Assembly (NCBI GenBank): GCA_014904845.1
Contig: MU119748.1
Coordinates: 1 to 21,519 of the forward strand
Direction: 5' to 3'
DNA from: Acephala macrosclerotiorum
Taxonomy: Eukaryota > Ascomycota > Leotiomycetes > Helotiales > Mollisiaceae
Length of the DNA stretch: 21,519 bases
Position 1 is the stretch's first letter. Each line of letters opens with the position of its first letter. The notes beneath the pieces are model-generated. The model did no database searches. It had not been told where the DNA came from and saw only the letters and a program-made list of their open reading frames with translations. Shown here piece after piece: positions 1-11,329 of the stretch. Made by a program: the position numbers and the translations under genes.

Positions 1-141
1 TAATAATATTTAATTATTTTATATTTAATTATATAATTAAATATTAATTAATATTATTATTATTATAAATATTAATAATTAATAATAATAATTAATTAAA
101 TATATATATTAAATTAAATTAATATAATTATTTAATAATTA
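1..141. other. Block of pure A+T
   Basis: The first 141 bases contain no G or C; the first G is at 142, and G+C stays almost absent to about 280. No repeat unit or reading frame is recognisable. It may be a RIP end product, or low-complexity DNA that was AT-rich from the start. The window edge cuts it. Confidence 0.9.
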
Positions 142-405
142 GTAAAAATATTAATATAATAATAAAAACTTAATATTTTATTATTTAAAATATAATTGAA
201 ATTAAAATTAATTAATTAATTTTTTAAAATATAAATTAATTATTTAATTATAAATTTTAATATTATTTGAAATAAAAAATTTCACTAAGTCAAATATGTT
301 TAAAGCAACAAGTAATAAGCGAGTTGTATATCGGTCTAAAGTAATTAGTATAAACGAATTACATATCGTAATACGAAGAGAAATATCGTAGTATTAAGTA
401 ATTAT

Positions 406-480
406 TAGTACGCGAATATTGTAATACGCGAATATCGTAATATGAAAATATTATAATACGAAGTATATTTTAATACGAAT
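406..480. repeat. 16-bp tandem repeat, about 4.5 copies
   Basis: Units begin at 406, 422, 438, 454 and 470 (the last partial). The best-preserved unit reads TAATACGCGAATATCG. Units 1 and 2 differ by single transitions and later units are more diverged. Similar TAATACGAA words occur just before, near 370. It lies in the slightly GC-richer stretch 280-660. Confidence 0.75.
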
Positions 481-570
481 TTATTTGAGTACACTATATA
501 TTTTAAAACGATTGTTTTTTGTTTTACGCATTAAATACCAATTTCAATTGTATATTATTTTTATATTACG

Positions 571-595
571 CGCTATATAAATACGCTTTATAGCG
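571..595. promoter_or_regulatory. Inverted repeat with a TATA-like core
   Basis: CGCTATA at 571-577 is the reverse complement of TATAGCG at 589-595, and a TATATAAATA word sits inside. Such an arrangement could belong to an LTR promoter region, but I found no partner copy and no termini. Treat it as a structural motif only. Confidence 0.35.
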
Positions 596-1899
596 TAGTA
601 TAAACGTTTTTAAATCAAACTTTCAATGTAAAATCGAATAATACTAATTATAATATTATGACGTTATTAATTATCGAAATATAAAAAATTCGAAAATTGA
701 ATAAAATTTTAATATTTTTATCAAAACAAAAAAACTATTAATTTAATTCAATATTTAATTCAATACTTAGTTCAATACTTAAAACTACTAATTATCGAAC
801 TATGTAATTACGAATTTGTTATTATATTACGATTTGAATTATTTGATTTTTATTGATCGCAATAAAAATTTGTTTTATAGAAAAATGTATTTCAATTAAA
901 TTTACGATTTATCGTTTTCGTATTTAAATTATTTTCGAAATTAGTAATTTTAAATAAATTCTCGTAGAATTGTAATATTGAAATTCTTATAAAATCGATA
1001 AAATTATACTACGATTAATTATAAACGTAATACTAATATTAAAACAATCAAATTAAAAAAAATTTTATATTTAAACGAATTATTTTTATTTACTCGAGAT
1101 TTTAAAACGATAAAAATATTATTATATAAATATTAAATAAAAATCAATATTTATTAATTCGTTATATATTATAAATATTATATTTTCGAATTAAAAATAA
1201 AATTTTTAATATATAATATAAAAAAATAATAGAATACAAAACAAAAAAATCCAATCGTAGATCAATTCGTTTTAATTAGTAGATTAAATTTATTCGAAGT
1301 AATTCGTAATTCGTAAATCAATCAATTAATTAATTAAAGTAGAAATAAAAAAGATTGTTAATTAGTTTATAGTAAGTAGAAACTTTTTATGTACTAAAAA
1401 ATACGTAATTAATATTATCTTCGAAATTAGTTATTTACAAAGATTTTTAAAAAGAGAGTATATAGTCTTACTATAATCGTTTTTTTATATAATGAGCTCG
1501 TTTTGAGTTTTGAAAAAAAGAATTAAAAAAAAAAAAAAACTCGTTTTAAACAAAAAATTCAAAGTTTGAGATTTTTCAAATTATTGTCGTTTTTTTCTAA
1601 GAATTTAATAATTTTTTTAATATTTTTATTAATATTAAGTTTTTTTGCAATTTATTTTCTTTTTTTTTTAGAATTTAATAAAGAGAAAAAGAGTAAACGA
1701 ATTTCAAATTCAAGTTTATTATTAGAAATAATTAAATATTTTTGATTATTTTCTATAGATACTATTAATTTTTTAGTTTTATATTTAAAGAAAAATTTAT
1801 TACTAAGAAATATTTTTATTTTTTTTATTTCAAAATATTGAAAAATTAATTTAATTTGAATTATAATCTATTTTTACTAATGAATGTACAAATGTTTAT

Positions 1900-2251
1900 T
1901 ATTAAACGAGTTTTAATAGTTTAATTATTAGAAAATTTTATATTGAATAATAGAGTAGTTTAAAAGTTTCGTATAGCGAATTATATTGAAAATTGTATTG
2001 ATTTTTTTAAATTAGATATTATCGAGAAAAAATCTGTCGTCAAGAAATTCTCGAAATCGATTTTCGAAAAAAGTTCGAAATTTATTATAAATTTTTTTGA
2101 GTTTTTTATAAATAGTATTATTAATGATTTTTTCACTAGTATCAACAAATATTAAACTTACGAAAAATAAAATAAAGAGATTAAAGTTTTTGAAATTCTC
2201 GATATATTTTCGATCGATAAAAATTTTTATTTTATAGACGTATAATTTCAA
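1900..2251 (-). pseudogene. Possible retroelement protease or protease-RT linker remnant
   Basis: The minus frame 2251-2012 is open for about 79 codons. It contains FVDTSEKIINNTIYKKL, which resembles the retropepsin active-site context (Asp-Thr/Ser-Gly, with Gly changed to Ser as G-to-A would do). It is followed by FREFLDDRFFLDNI, which faintly recalls the Gypsy linker before RT. Below 2012 the same frame crosses stops and reads FKKINTIF...IRYTKL, loosely like the start of a Gypsy RT (LKKG..PP..GPIY.L). The protease motif and the linker are closer together than in a normal Gypsy pol, so one of the two matches is probably wrong. No RT core could be followed below about 1850. If real, this is a second Gypsy-type element on the minus strand. 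Confidence 0.3.
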
Positions 2252-3472
2252 TTTTTGAGATTTTTTTTCTATAATATTTAATTGAATTTATTTTAAAAAA
2301 TCTTTAATTAAAATTCGATTTTTAATATTAAAAAAAAAATTTATTTAAATAATTTTTTTAAAGAATCGAAATAATCAATTTATTGTTTTTTTATAGTCGT
2401 TAAACTACGAATAAATTATTTGAGATTTATTAGAAAAAAAAAATTTAATATATAATAAATTTGAATTTTAAAATATATTTATTTTTTTTTTGTAAAAGAA
2501 TTGATTAATTTTATTGTTTTAATAAAGTTTAATAAATTGAGAAAAAGTAATAAAATAAAAAAAGTAGTTTTTAAAAAATCGATAAAATAATAATTATAAT
2601 TTGAAATTCGTTTACAAAAATTGAACGATAAAAAAAAAATACGTATTATATAGAAAAAAAAATTCACTAAAAAAAATTCGTTAATAATAAAATTTTAGTA
2701 TATTAATTTTTTTAAAAAAAAGCAATAAAATATTTTTTTTTTTCGTTTATTTAAAAAAATTTTACAAAATAAAAATTATTACAATTTTTAAATTAATAAA
2801 CGATTTAATCGAGAAAATAAAAATAAAAACAATAAAAATTTGTAAAAATTAAAATCGATTTTTTATTAGCGTTTTTTGTTTATATTAAAAAATAGTAAAA
2901 ACATTTATAAACTAAAAACGAATATTAAAATAAATTCAAATAAATCAAAAATTTTTTTTTTTAATATACAATTTATAAATTTTAAATAATCGTATTTTTA
3001 TAATTTCGATTTGTTTTTCGTCGTTTTTAAAATATAAATTGAGATTTTCGTAAAACGTTATATAATAAACTCGATAAAATTGTTTAATAAACGAGTACTT
3101 GTAAATATTATAAATAGTATTTAAAATTTTAATACGATTAATAAAATTTAAAATATCAAAAAAAATAACGTTTAATTTTTAAATATTATTTATATTGTAC
3201 ATATAATCAATTATTGAGCGTATATTATTTAATTGAAACTCGCGAATTAATCGAAATAAAATAATATTAAATTGCAATAAAATAATAATAATTTTGTATT
3301 TTTTTAATATAAACGTAAATATATTGTAATATTTCTTATTATCGATAGTAGATTTCTTAGATTTGATTAACGTGAAAATCGAAATAAAAAGAAAAATAAA
3401 TCGAAAAATTTAAAAAGTTTAAAAAATTTGAAAAAATAGAAAGTTTTATACGAAAGAACTAATAATAGTAAT

Positions 3473-3511
3473 ATCGTTATCGTTGTTATTATTGTTGTTA
3501 TCGTTATTACC
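3473..3511. repeat. Imperfect GTT/ATT/ATC trinucleotide tract
   Basis: A run of GTT, ATT and ATC triplets on the plus strand. On the minus strand it reads as Asn and Asp codons (about 12 in a row) in an otherwise open frame. It may be a low-complexity linker of a decayed protein or simply a microsatellite. Confidence 0.6.
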
Positions 3512-4636
3512 AATTAATAAAATTAATTGAAAAAATAAAATATTAACGTTAATAATTTTTTGAAATTTGATATTTCGAATATTTATATTATTAATAACAA
3601 CGATCGATTATTCTTTAGATTTATTTACAAAAATTGAAAAAAGTTTTTTAATATATTTTTTAATTATTAAAAATTCGCAAAAATAGAAAATAAAACGTAA
3701 TTCTTTTAAATTTATTTTATTTAAATTTGTAATTATTAGATTATTACTCGCATTTTTTAAATATATTAACACTTTTTTGTAATCAATAAATCGAAAAAGT
3801 ATTCTTATAAATAACGTATTACAAATTTTATTTTTTTCGATAATAATCATATTAATAACTTTAATAATTTCACGAAACGTAAAACGTTTTATACGAAATA
3901 TTTACTCGAATTCTTAGTATATATATTTACCGTAAAATTTATCAATAAATCTTTCAATAAATTATCGAAATATTTAAATTCGAAAAAAAAAATTTTAATT
4001 GTAATATTTAAATATACTATTAAAAGTTTTAATCAAATTAAATTGAGTTTATTAAAGCGCGATACGCGATTTTTCAATTTTGCTCATTTCAAAAAAAAAG
4101 TTTTTATTTAAAATTATATATTATTCTAAGATTTTTTTAAAAAATTTTAAAACAATATTATTTTCAATTTTCTTTTTTTATTTAATTAGAATTTTTTTTA
4201 TTACATTTTTAATTTTTATAAGTTTATTATTAATATTACTAATTGCAATTGTTTTTTTTTTAAATAATAATTTATTAATAGTTTTTTATAAATTATCGAG
4301 ATCGCGTTATACGATTTATATAAACGTATTATAATTATTTTTATTTCGTTTTTTATATGCGAAATTCGTACTTTTGAAATTTAATAAAGTATTTTTTTGA
4401 AATATAATAATAATATTATAAAAACTTTAAAAATAAAAATTAAAATTATAAAATTTGCACGTAAAAAAATAATATAATAAATTAATCGAATTTTAAAAAT
4501 AAAAAACGCGTAAATTTGAAAAAAAGAAATTTATTAATAAAATCGAAAAAAATTATAAATTTTTATACTTGTAAAGAAATTACATAAAAAAAGCAAATAA
4601 ATATTTTTGCGTTTTAAATAATTGAAAATTGCGAAA

Positions 4637-4658
4637 TTTCTTTGTTTTTACAAAGAAA
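4637..4658. other. Short perfect hairpin
   Basis: TTTCTTTG (4637-4644), a 6-base loop, then CAAAGAAA (4651-4658). No T-run or gene context makes it a terminator. In sequence this AT-rich it may be chance. Confidence 0.35.
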
Positions 4659-5563
4659 ATTTTTAAAGTGTATTAATACATATGATTAAAATATTGTAAT
4701 ACTAATTTTGAATAAAAAATTTTGAAAATTTTAAGTAAATAATTTTATATTAATTTCTTATAAAACGTATTAAATAAATCTTAAAAAAAAAAAAATAAAA
4801 TAAAAAATACTTATAAATCGTTTTTATAAAGAAAATATATATAAATTTTTAAAAAAAATCATTGTAAAGTACTTAAATAAATAAAGTATATTCGATTAAT
4901 AAAATTGTTTGTATACAAAGTAATACAAAGTAGAACTTTTAAAAAAATAAAAAAAAAAATAAATAATATTAAAAAAAAATTATAGTTTTTGAATTGACGT
5001 AAAATTGAAAAATTATAATTAAAAAATTTTAAAAAAAAAAAAAAAAAAATTGAAAAAGATTTTCTTATAAATTATAATAAATATTATATTAATAAACGTT
5101 TATATAATTTGAATATAATCAAATATAATCGAAATACATTTAAATATATCGAGATATATTTAAAAATATTTGAATATATTAAGAAATGTTTTTTGTAAAT
5201 TTTAAAAATTAAAATTTTTTAAAATTTTTTGAAAAAAGAAAAAATAATACAATTTCGTTTTTTTATATAATAAAATCGTTTTAATTACAATAAAAAAAAA
5301 ATAAAGTTTTCGAAGTATAAATAAAATTTATTAAAATAAATAAAAATATTTTAAAGAAAATCGATAAAAAAATAAAATTACTATAAATAAAAAAAAAAAA
5401 ATTTTTTTTTTCTCGATTAAAAAATCGTTATTATTTCGAAATTTAACGAGTTTTTTTCATTTATTTAATCTTTAAAAAACTATATATATTTGTTTCTCTC
5501 GATTTCATTAAATTCAAAAATACGAATTACAATTTTAATTCTTTTTTCAATTTTTTAAGTACT

Positions 5564-6718
5564 TTATTTATTACGAAATTCTTTAGTCGTTTTTTTTTTT
5601 GTATTTACATTTTTATTATCGTTAAAATCAATAGATTTAACAATATTCTCGTTCTTATTATTATTCAAAGAATTTTAATATTTATTTCTTTTAATAAACT
5701 TTTTTAAACGATTTTTAATATATAATTTTCGAATTACTATTTTATTTATTTCTTCGAGTAAATAATTTTTTTTCAATTGATTTATTTAATAAATTCGATA
5801 TAAATCCAATTATTTGTATAACAATTTAATATTTTTAAATATATTTTAATTAATAAATTTAATATTATATATTAAAATAAAATCTTTTTTTCGAATTAAT
5901 TCTTTTTGTATTTAATAATAAGCGTCGAAATATACTTGATTTTATTTGCGATTGTATTTTTTTTTTAATCTCAATTTTTTTATATCTTTATTTTATATTT
6001 CAATTTGTTTAATTCTCAATTTAAGAAACTTTATTCGATTATATATTTCGTTTTAATCGAAAGTTTTTTAAGTAAAAAATCGAATTTCAACAAATAAAAC
6101 AATTTTTTTACTATAAACTATATAAAATAGCGTATATTCAATTAGTCTATAAATAGTCGTTCAATTTGTAAAAAGAACAATTAATAAGTGTTTTAATTAG
6201 TTTTTTTTATTTCTTTTTATTAAAACAATTAATACGATAATAATAAATTGATATTTTCGTTTAATTATTTCGTTTACTTTCGAATTATATACGAAAATAA
6301 TAATTCGTTTAATTTCGAATTTATTTAGTTTTTTGATAATAACTTTTTTAAATTCGAGTTTTTTATTCAATTTTATATAATTGAAAACGTTATATCTACA
6401 AATAATATTATTATAAATAAATTTAATAATCTTTTTAAAAATCGAATTTTTTATTGATTTAATCTCAATTCAATCGAAAAAATTATCTCGTATTATAATC
6501 AAACTATTGAACACTTTATATTACGAGAATTTAATTACATTTATTTCAATGTAATAAAATAACGAAATTATTCTTTAAAAATACAAAATTTTCTCGTGTC
6601 TTTTTTTATTTTTGTATTAATAATCGCTACAATTTACTATAAAATCTCGAACGTTTTTATAATACTTTTTTTAATAGTATCGATTAATTATTCGATAATA
6701 AATATTTTTTTTTTTAGT
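5564..6718 (-). pseudogene. Gypsy integrase, RIP-inactivated
   Basis: Integrase would insert the cDNA copy into chromosomal DNA. One minus-strand frame can be followed without frameshift from about 6718 to a stop at 5564. The zinc-binding module comes first, with RYY-stop-KKYYKNVRDFIVNC at about 6685-6629 and then KNKKRHEK. The second zinc Cys appears as Tyr at 6620-6622. The catalytic core follows, with FNSLIIIRDNF and later FVYNSKVNEIIKRKYQ. The C-terminal GPY/F-type module reads DFILIYNIKFIN and WLDLYRI-like residues near 5780-5930, then KNRLKKF. Compared with the family, all three catalytic acids seem replaced: Asp to Asn twice, and the Glu of the NG.IER motif to Lys at 6260-6262. Each is a G-to-A change in the coding strand. 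Internal stops fall where Gln, Trp or Arg is expected. No chromodomain was recognised after the GPY/F module. Confidence 0.88.
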
Positions 6719-8085
6719 ATATTCGAACTTATTATATAATTCAATTATAATTATTATATACTATTTTAAATCGTTTAAAACAAATCGAAATAAATAAAAT
6801 TTAATAGTATTTTTTTATAGTATTTTATTTTGAATATTGTAATCGACGAATTCTCGAATTAATTTACGAAATTCTATTTTTGAAAATTATTTTAATCGTT
6901 TTAAAGTTATCAAATATCAAATAATATCTTGAAAATAATTCGAATAATTATTATTAAAAAAAAAAATAATATTATTATCGTTATTATTATTTAATAATTT
7001 ATTAATTTCAAAGAAAACGATTAATGCGATATATACGAAAAATACGATCGATATTGAAAATTGAAAACTAAAAATATCGAATTTAAAAAAATTCTTTTAA
7101 ATTTGATTTAATAATTTAAACAAATATTTTTATTTTACGTATTTACTTTTAATTACAAACGATTTACTTTCAATTTTTTAATTAGTTTTGCGTTTTTTAA
7201 TCGAGATTAAAATTATTTTAATATAATTAAACTCGATTATAATAAATTTATTAATATTTATTCTTTTTTTTAAATTGTTATTTTCTATTTGCAATTTTTT
7301 AAATAATCTGTTTACAATAATATAAATACTTTTTTTAATATATTTAATTTCGAAATCGAATAATCGTATTCAAATAAATTAACGAATAATCAAAATACTA
7401 AAAAAATTTATTATTACTCGATTCAATTAAACGATAAACGTATTAATATTCGTCTTAAAAATAAAATAAATACTATATAATTAAAATCGTAATTTACAAA
7501 AATATTTCAAAATTTCTCAATATTTTCTTTTTATCGCATTATAATTTCATTTAACAATATTTCAAAATTTTAACTCGTATCGAATTATTCGTTTTCATTT
7601 TTTGTTATTATATTAATCGAATATTTTTTTATACTTTTATTAATTAATATCGATACTTAAAATAATTATTCTTTATCTATTAATAAAATTGTAATAAATT
7701 TTACAAAATATTAAAATCGTCGTAAATTTATTTTATAGAAATATTATAACGATTTTTTATTTTTTTCTTTATTCGAAAAATTCGTTTTTTCTAATTAATC
7801 AATATAATAACTCGATAATAATATTAAAATATTAAATCTATATTCTATAATAAATACAAATTCCAATAAAAACTTTAATTTCAAAAATATTATTATATTT
7901 AATTTATTTTAAAATTTTAATAATTTTTATATTTTCAAAAAAACGCTTTTTAAAATTGCAAACGAAACTAATAATAATTATTTTATTTTAATAAAATTGT
8001 AATTTGAATTTTATATAAATTTGAATTTTTTCAATTCAATTTAACATTTTATTCAAATTTTGAATATATTTAAAAACGAATCAAC
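6719..8085 (-). pseudogene. Gypsy RT C-terminus and RNase H, RIP-inactivated
   Basis: This is the part of the Gypsy pol downstream of the Copia insertion. Reading from 8085 downward, the frame gives KYIQNLNKML, then IYIKF.LQFY.NKI (family: YLK..KCEF....V.FLG). FEIKVFIGICIYYRI near 7880-7840 is the RT thumb signature (family: V.SFLG.CNYYRRFI), and RKNEFFE at about 7780 marks the end of RT. The RNase H region follows with KFTTILIF and ILSIDIN (family: LTTAPIL...ETDAS) near 7730-7640. Beyond about 7600 the residues are too altered to place catalytic positions. The frame enters the integrase zinc module at about 6718. The left end is truncated exactly at the insertion point; the matching half resumes at 14419. 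Confidence 0.82.
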
Positions 8086-8090
8086 GAATC
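8086..8090. repeat. Target-site duplication, left copy (GAATC)
   Basis: GAATC directly abuts the outer end of the left LTR and is repeated at 14414-14418. Five bases is the usual duplication length for Ty1/Copia and Ty3/Gypsy integrases. Confidence 0.92.
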
Positions 8091-8190
8091 TATTAAAACG
8101 TTCGAAAACAAATCACGAAATACTAAAATCTTAATCTAATATCAATAATTCAATTCTGTTTGTCTTTTTTCAAAAGGAGTATTTATCTAT

Positions 8191-8197
8191 TTATATA
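8191..8197 (-). promoter_or_regulatory. TATA-like box in the LTR
   Basis: TATATAA on the minus strand, about 120 bases into the LTR. Both LTR copies keep it, and the small element's LTR has a similar box followed by a CTC..TTTT.A.GAAAGA-like stretch. Its position suits a U3 promoter; AT-richness weakens the inference. Confidence 0.5.
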
Positions 8198-8285
8198 ATT
8201 AAATAAAGTAAACGTAAAATTAAAAAGTAAACGCTAGAGTAATTGTTGCCAAGAGCAATAGAAATCATAGCTCGAATCATTTAAT

Positions 8286-8303
8286 CGATCGTTTAAACGA
8301 TCG
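8286..8303. repeat. 18-bp perfect palindrome in the LTR
   Basis: CGATCGTTTAAACGATCG is self-complementary and is flanked by a second arm pair, AATCAT (8275-8280) and ATGATT (8305-8310). In the other LTR, at the equivalent position, two transitions break the symmetry. So at least one arm base here may be a product of mutation rather than ancestral. Confidence 0.8.
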
Positions 8304-8319
8304 TATGATTGAATCGATA

Positions 8320-8342
8320 CTAATAATTCTTTTTTTGAAAGA
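8320..8342 (-). other. Polypurine-tract region before the 3' LTR
   Basis: In element sense the bases before the LTR read CAAAAAAAGAATTATTAG, then the LTR. The small element has AAAGAAAAAATTGCTAG in the same place, so the site is conserved between the two. It would prime plus-strand DNA synthesis. The run of A could be a RIP-altered A/G tract. Confidence 0.6.
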
Positions 8343-8649
8343 AAACGTTTTTTTCAACTCGTAAACCAAATACAAAAAAGAGTACTATTGCGATTATCAA
8401 CGCATTGTTTTACTACTAAATACTAAAAAGAAATCTAATCGTAAATTAGTCGTCGTTACGTGTTATAATATTTGATCGATTAAATTAAATTTGAAAGAAT
8501 TTTTTTAAACTCGATATTTATAATCTTCGAGTTAATTAGAAGTTTTACTTTTGAAAATACTAAAAATATCGAAAAATACTAAAAATATTAAAACAATAAT
8601 TATACGTTTTTTTTTTTAGTATTGTTTTTTTTAACGATCGTTTTTTTTA

Positions 8650-9239
8650 CTATTTTCGCTTTCGTCGATTGATTTTTGGACTTCGAGACATTGTATTTAT
8701 CTCTGTACTTTGATATTAAAGTAATTAGTACTAACGAGTAATTCAAATATTTTATTAGTATTAAATTTGATTATAATATTAATTAAATTACTATTTTTAG
8801 TAATTTATTGAATTTTCGAAAGTTTTTTGTGTTTATACGATTGTTTAATAATTATAATATCGATTATAAAACGTTTCTTTTTAATAGTATCGAGTTTGAT
8901 TATATACTCATAGAAAAAAAAGAAATCGATGCAAATAATTACGAGAATTGAATTTAATTCGAGTCGTTTTATAATAAAATTAAAAATAATAAAAATCGAG
9001 ATTTTTATATCGATTTTTATTATTATTATATATAATTTAAAAATTAAAACAATACAAGTAATTTTTTTGTACTTTATTAAACTCTAATAAAATAAATTGT
9101 CTCGTAAATCGAATTGTTTATCGCTATAAGTTTTATTGTTAAAAACGACGATATATTCGATCTACGAATTAAAATCTTTATTTATAATAAAAAAATCGTT
9201 TATAAAAACGAAAAATTTCATTAAATATAAATTCAAACA
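8650..9239 (-). pseudogene. Copia RNase H and pol C-terminus, RIP-inactivated
   Basis: RNase H removes the RNA strand during reverse transcription. One minus frame reads from 9239 to about 8650. It contains MKFFVFINDFFIINKDFNS (family: LKLFVFVDGSFANNKDLSS), IEYIVVFNNK, SLIKYKKITCIVLI (family: SSVK.KRVTRSVLA), IICIDFFFFYEYIIKL (family: CTDS.SLYE...KL), KKRFIIDI and IKQSYKHK. It ends with the FELLVSTNYFNIKVQ segment typical of the pol C-terminus. The first catalytic Asp (VDGS) reads Asn and the Glu of the ASELYAM motif reads Lys, both G-to-A. Stops stand for Trp or Gln. The frame runs on to about 330 bases short of the 3' LTR. Confidence 0.88.
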
Positions 9240-9479
9240 AAGAAATCGAAGTTTATAATTGAGATTGTTTATTTGCTATTGTAATCGCTTATTCAACGCT
9301 ACAATTTGCTTTTTTTCGAGATATTAATATTAAATTATCACCGATATATCGTACGTAGTTTCTAGTTAACAAATAGAATTAATGTATATTCTTTGAGTAC
9401 ATTACTCGAAGTACGTTTACTTATAAGAATCTAATTTCGAATCAATTAAATTTAAACGTTTATTTTATTTTTTTTACAA

Positions 9480-10493
9480 AAATACAATTTTATTTCCGGT
9501 TTTATTTATTGTTAATTTGTATTCGTTAAACAATAGAAAAGTATTCGACGTAAAAAACTCTATAAATTTAATTAGTAATTTAACTTTTTGCAATTTAAAG
9601 TTTTTTAGTTCTACAAAGATTTAATTTTTTAAAATAAGCGTATTATCGGTTTATATATTGATTATTTCGAATAAAATATAATTATTTTTTGTAATAAGTA
9701 AATAGAAATCGAAAATTGAAAATTCTATTGAAAACTTGTTTTTGTAGTAAATATTATACGTTTTATATTAGTATATTCTTACTTTCGAAATTTCGTAGAA
9801 AAATTTAATTATTTTAAAAACGACGTTCAATAAAAACTTATTTGTTATTTTTTTCAAAGATTTAACGAAAATAATACGTATTAATAAAATTATTGATTAT
9901 ATGTATATTTAAATAATATTTTTCAAATAAAAACTAATTTTTTTAAATTTGAAAAATAAAATTAAAACGATAATAATTCGTTGATTAATGTATTAAATAA
10001 TCGAAAATTGAATTAATATTATTTTCTTATTTTTATTATTGAATATTTAAATTACAAAATGAGATTTCTCGTATAAAATTACTATTTTTATGTTTTTGAT
10101 TTCGTTTACTAATTTTGAATCGAAGATTCGTTGATTATCAATTTTTTTCGAGTTATTAGAAATTAATTTAAAGACTTTTTTCGCGATTAGTTTATCAATT
10201 TCCTTTCTACGAAAAACTGCGAACAAATCGCTTAAAATAATAATAATTTTTTTTGCGCGAAAATTTATAGACAATTGTTTATTTTTAGTCTTTTTCTCGA
10301 TCAAATAAATTTCGAAAATTTTTACATTTATACAAATTGTTATATAAATGTATTTATCGAAACTAAAAACGTAAAAAAAAATTTTTATTGCAATTCGAGA
10401 TAAACGTAAATTCTCTTTCAAAATATACGAAGTTTTCTCGATTTTCGAACTCTTTTTAGAAAAGTCTAATTTTGAGTTTAAATTTTCTAACAA
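9480..10493 (-). pseudogene. Copia reverse transcriptase (RVT_2), RIP-inactivated
   Basis: The open stretch 10493-10047 (148 codons) ends with the start of the Copia RT: RRKEIDKLIAKKVFKL, then RIFDSKLVNEIKN and YEKSHFVI. Below it the same frame continues through stops without a frameshift: KNKKIILIQ, FYLKNII-stop-IYI (family: LYLRDITQAYV), RIIFVKS, VVFKIIKFFYEISKV (family: LKVVKPLYGIPEAG), YKTYNIYYKNKFS and FDFYLLITKN. Stops lie where Gln is conserved (QAY, the QS of YVQS, the Q of QTDD) or Trp (HW). The active site, TDD in fungal Copia RT, reads TDN at 9642-9650, a G-to-A loss of a catalytic Asp. The enzyme would be dead even without the stops. The frame fades below about 9480. The first about 90 residues of the open stretch are not recognised. 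Confidence 0.92.
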
Positions 10494-11329
10494 ATTTTCT
10501 TTTAATAAATAATTCTCTGATTACTTTTTAAATTACTCGAAGTTTTAATAAAATAATTTCATCGTAATACTACGAAAATTCTTTAATTTATTTAGTAATT
10601 GTAATTAATATATTTTTTTATTTACTATTAAAAACGTGTATAGTTTTCTCTATTTTTTTTTTTTTTTTAAACAAATACATTTGAATTTAAAAATAAATCA
10701 ATCAAATAATAATTCTATAAATTTTTTTTATTCGTAGAATATTATTAATTTAACGAGTAATGTAATATTCTCGAATCGCGATTATTACATTTTTTATCGC
10801 TTTAATTCTAATAATAATTAATACTACAAACGCGTTCTATTGTAATATTCGAAAATAAACATCGAAAACAAAAAATATAAAAATAATATCGTTCGATCTC
10901 GTCGTATTATTAATTGTTTTAATTATTATTTAAAATCGCTTTTTTTTTTGCAAATCGAAAAATTCTCGAAATAATATATTATATGTACGTTTCAATAAAA
11001 TGTAATACTTTTTTATTAAATTAATCGAATTATAAATTTTTATTAATATAATTTTTGAATCGATATTTATACTTTTAATATTATCGCGAAATTTCTTAGA
11101 ATTGAAATTCGTTTCAAAATTATAAATAGTAAATACTAATAATTCAAAATAAATATCGATTTAATATATTTAAAAAACGTTTTATATTTTTTTCGTCGAT
11201 ATATTTACAAAGAATTTCGCGATTTGAAATATTATAATTTCGTTTACGATTTGAAATATTAATTTTTCGTCGATTTACAATACGTTTAAATAAACGAAAT
11301 AATTAAAATTATAATTATTACGCAATGTA

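Larger units (their letters stand above)
142..5400. other. AT-rich flank, no confident gene
   Basis: About 5.3 kb of AT-rich DNA left of the Gypsy element. Surviving C is mostly in CpG, while G outside CpG is common on the plus strand, so loss of C has been stronger on this strand. G+C is a little higher at 280-660. The only sub-features I can separate are listed individually: a 16-bp tandem repeat, a palindrome, a tentative protease-like frame and a trinucleotide tract. Short open stretches such as 2479-2667, 3608-3850 (minus) and 4080-4334 (plus) are rich in Phe, Ile, Lys and Asn, as AT-rich random sequence would be, and I recognise no domain in them. The 3' LTR of the Gypsy element should lie near the right edge of this stretch, but I could not pair it with a second copy. 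Confidence 0.6.
8091..8319 (-). repeat. 3' LTR of the large Copia element
   Basis: 229 bp, aligned by hand with 14185-14413 with no gaps: 37 differences, all transitions. In element sense it starts near an 18-bp palindrome, then carries a TATA-like word and ends at AACGTTTTAATA. This copy keeps more G and C than the 5' copy (for example GTTGCCAAGAGC at 8245-8256), so it has been mutated less there. RIP erased the terminal TG and CA. Confidence 0.95.

Noticed and set aside
4080..4334. Plus-strand open frame of 84 codons resembling a membrane protein
   Set aside because: No signal beyond Phe/Ile/Leu-rich composition, no alternative support, and flanked by AT-rich DNA without genes.
4920..5400. 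Possible 3' LTR of the Gypsy element paired with sequence near 19980-20900
   Set aside because: Attempts to align A-rich stretches by eye gave transversions and shifts, unlike the other two LTR pairs, so I could not support it.
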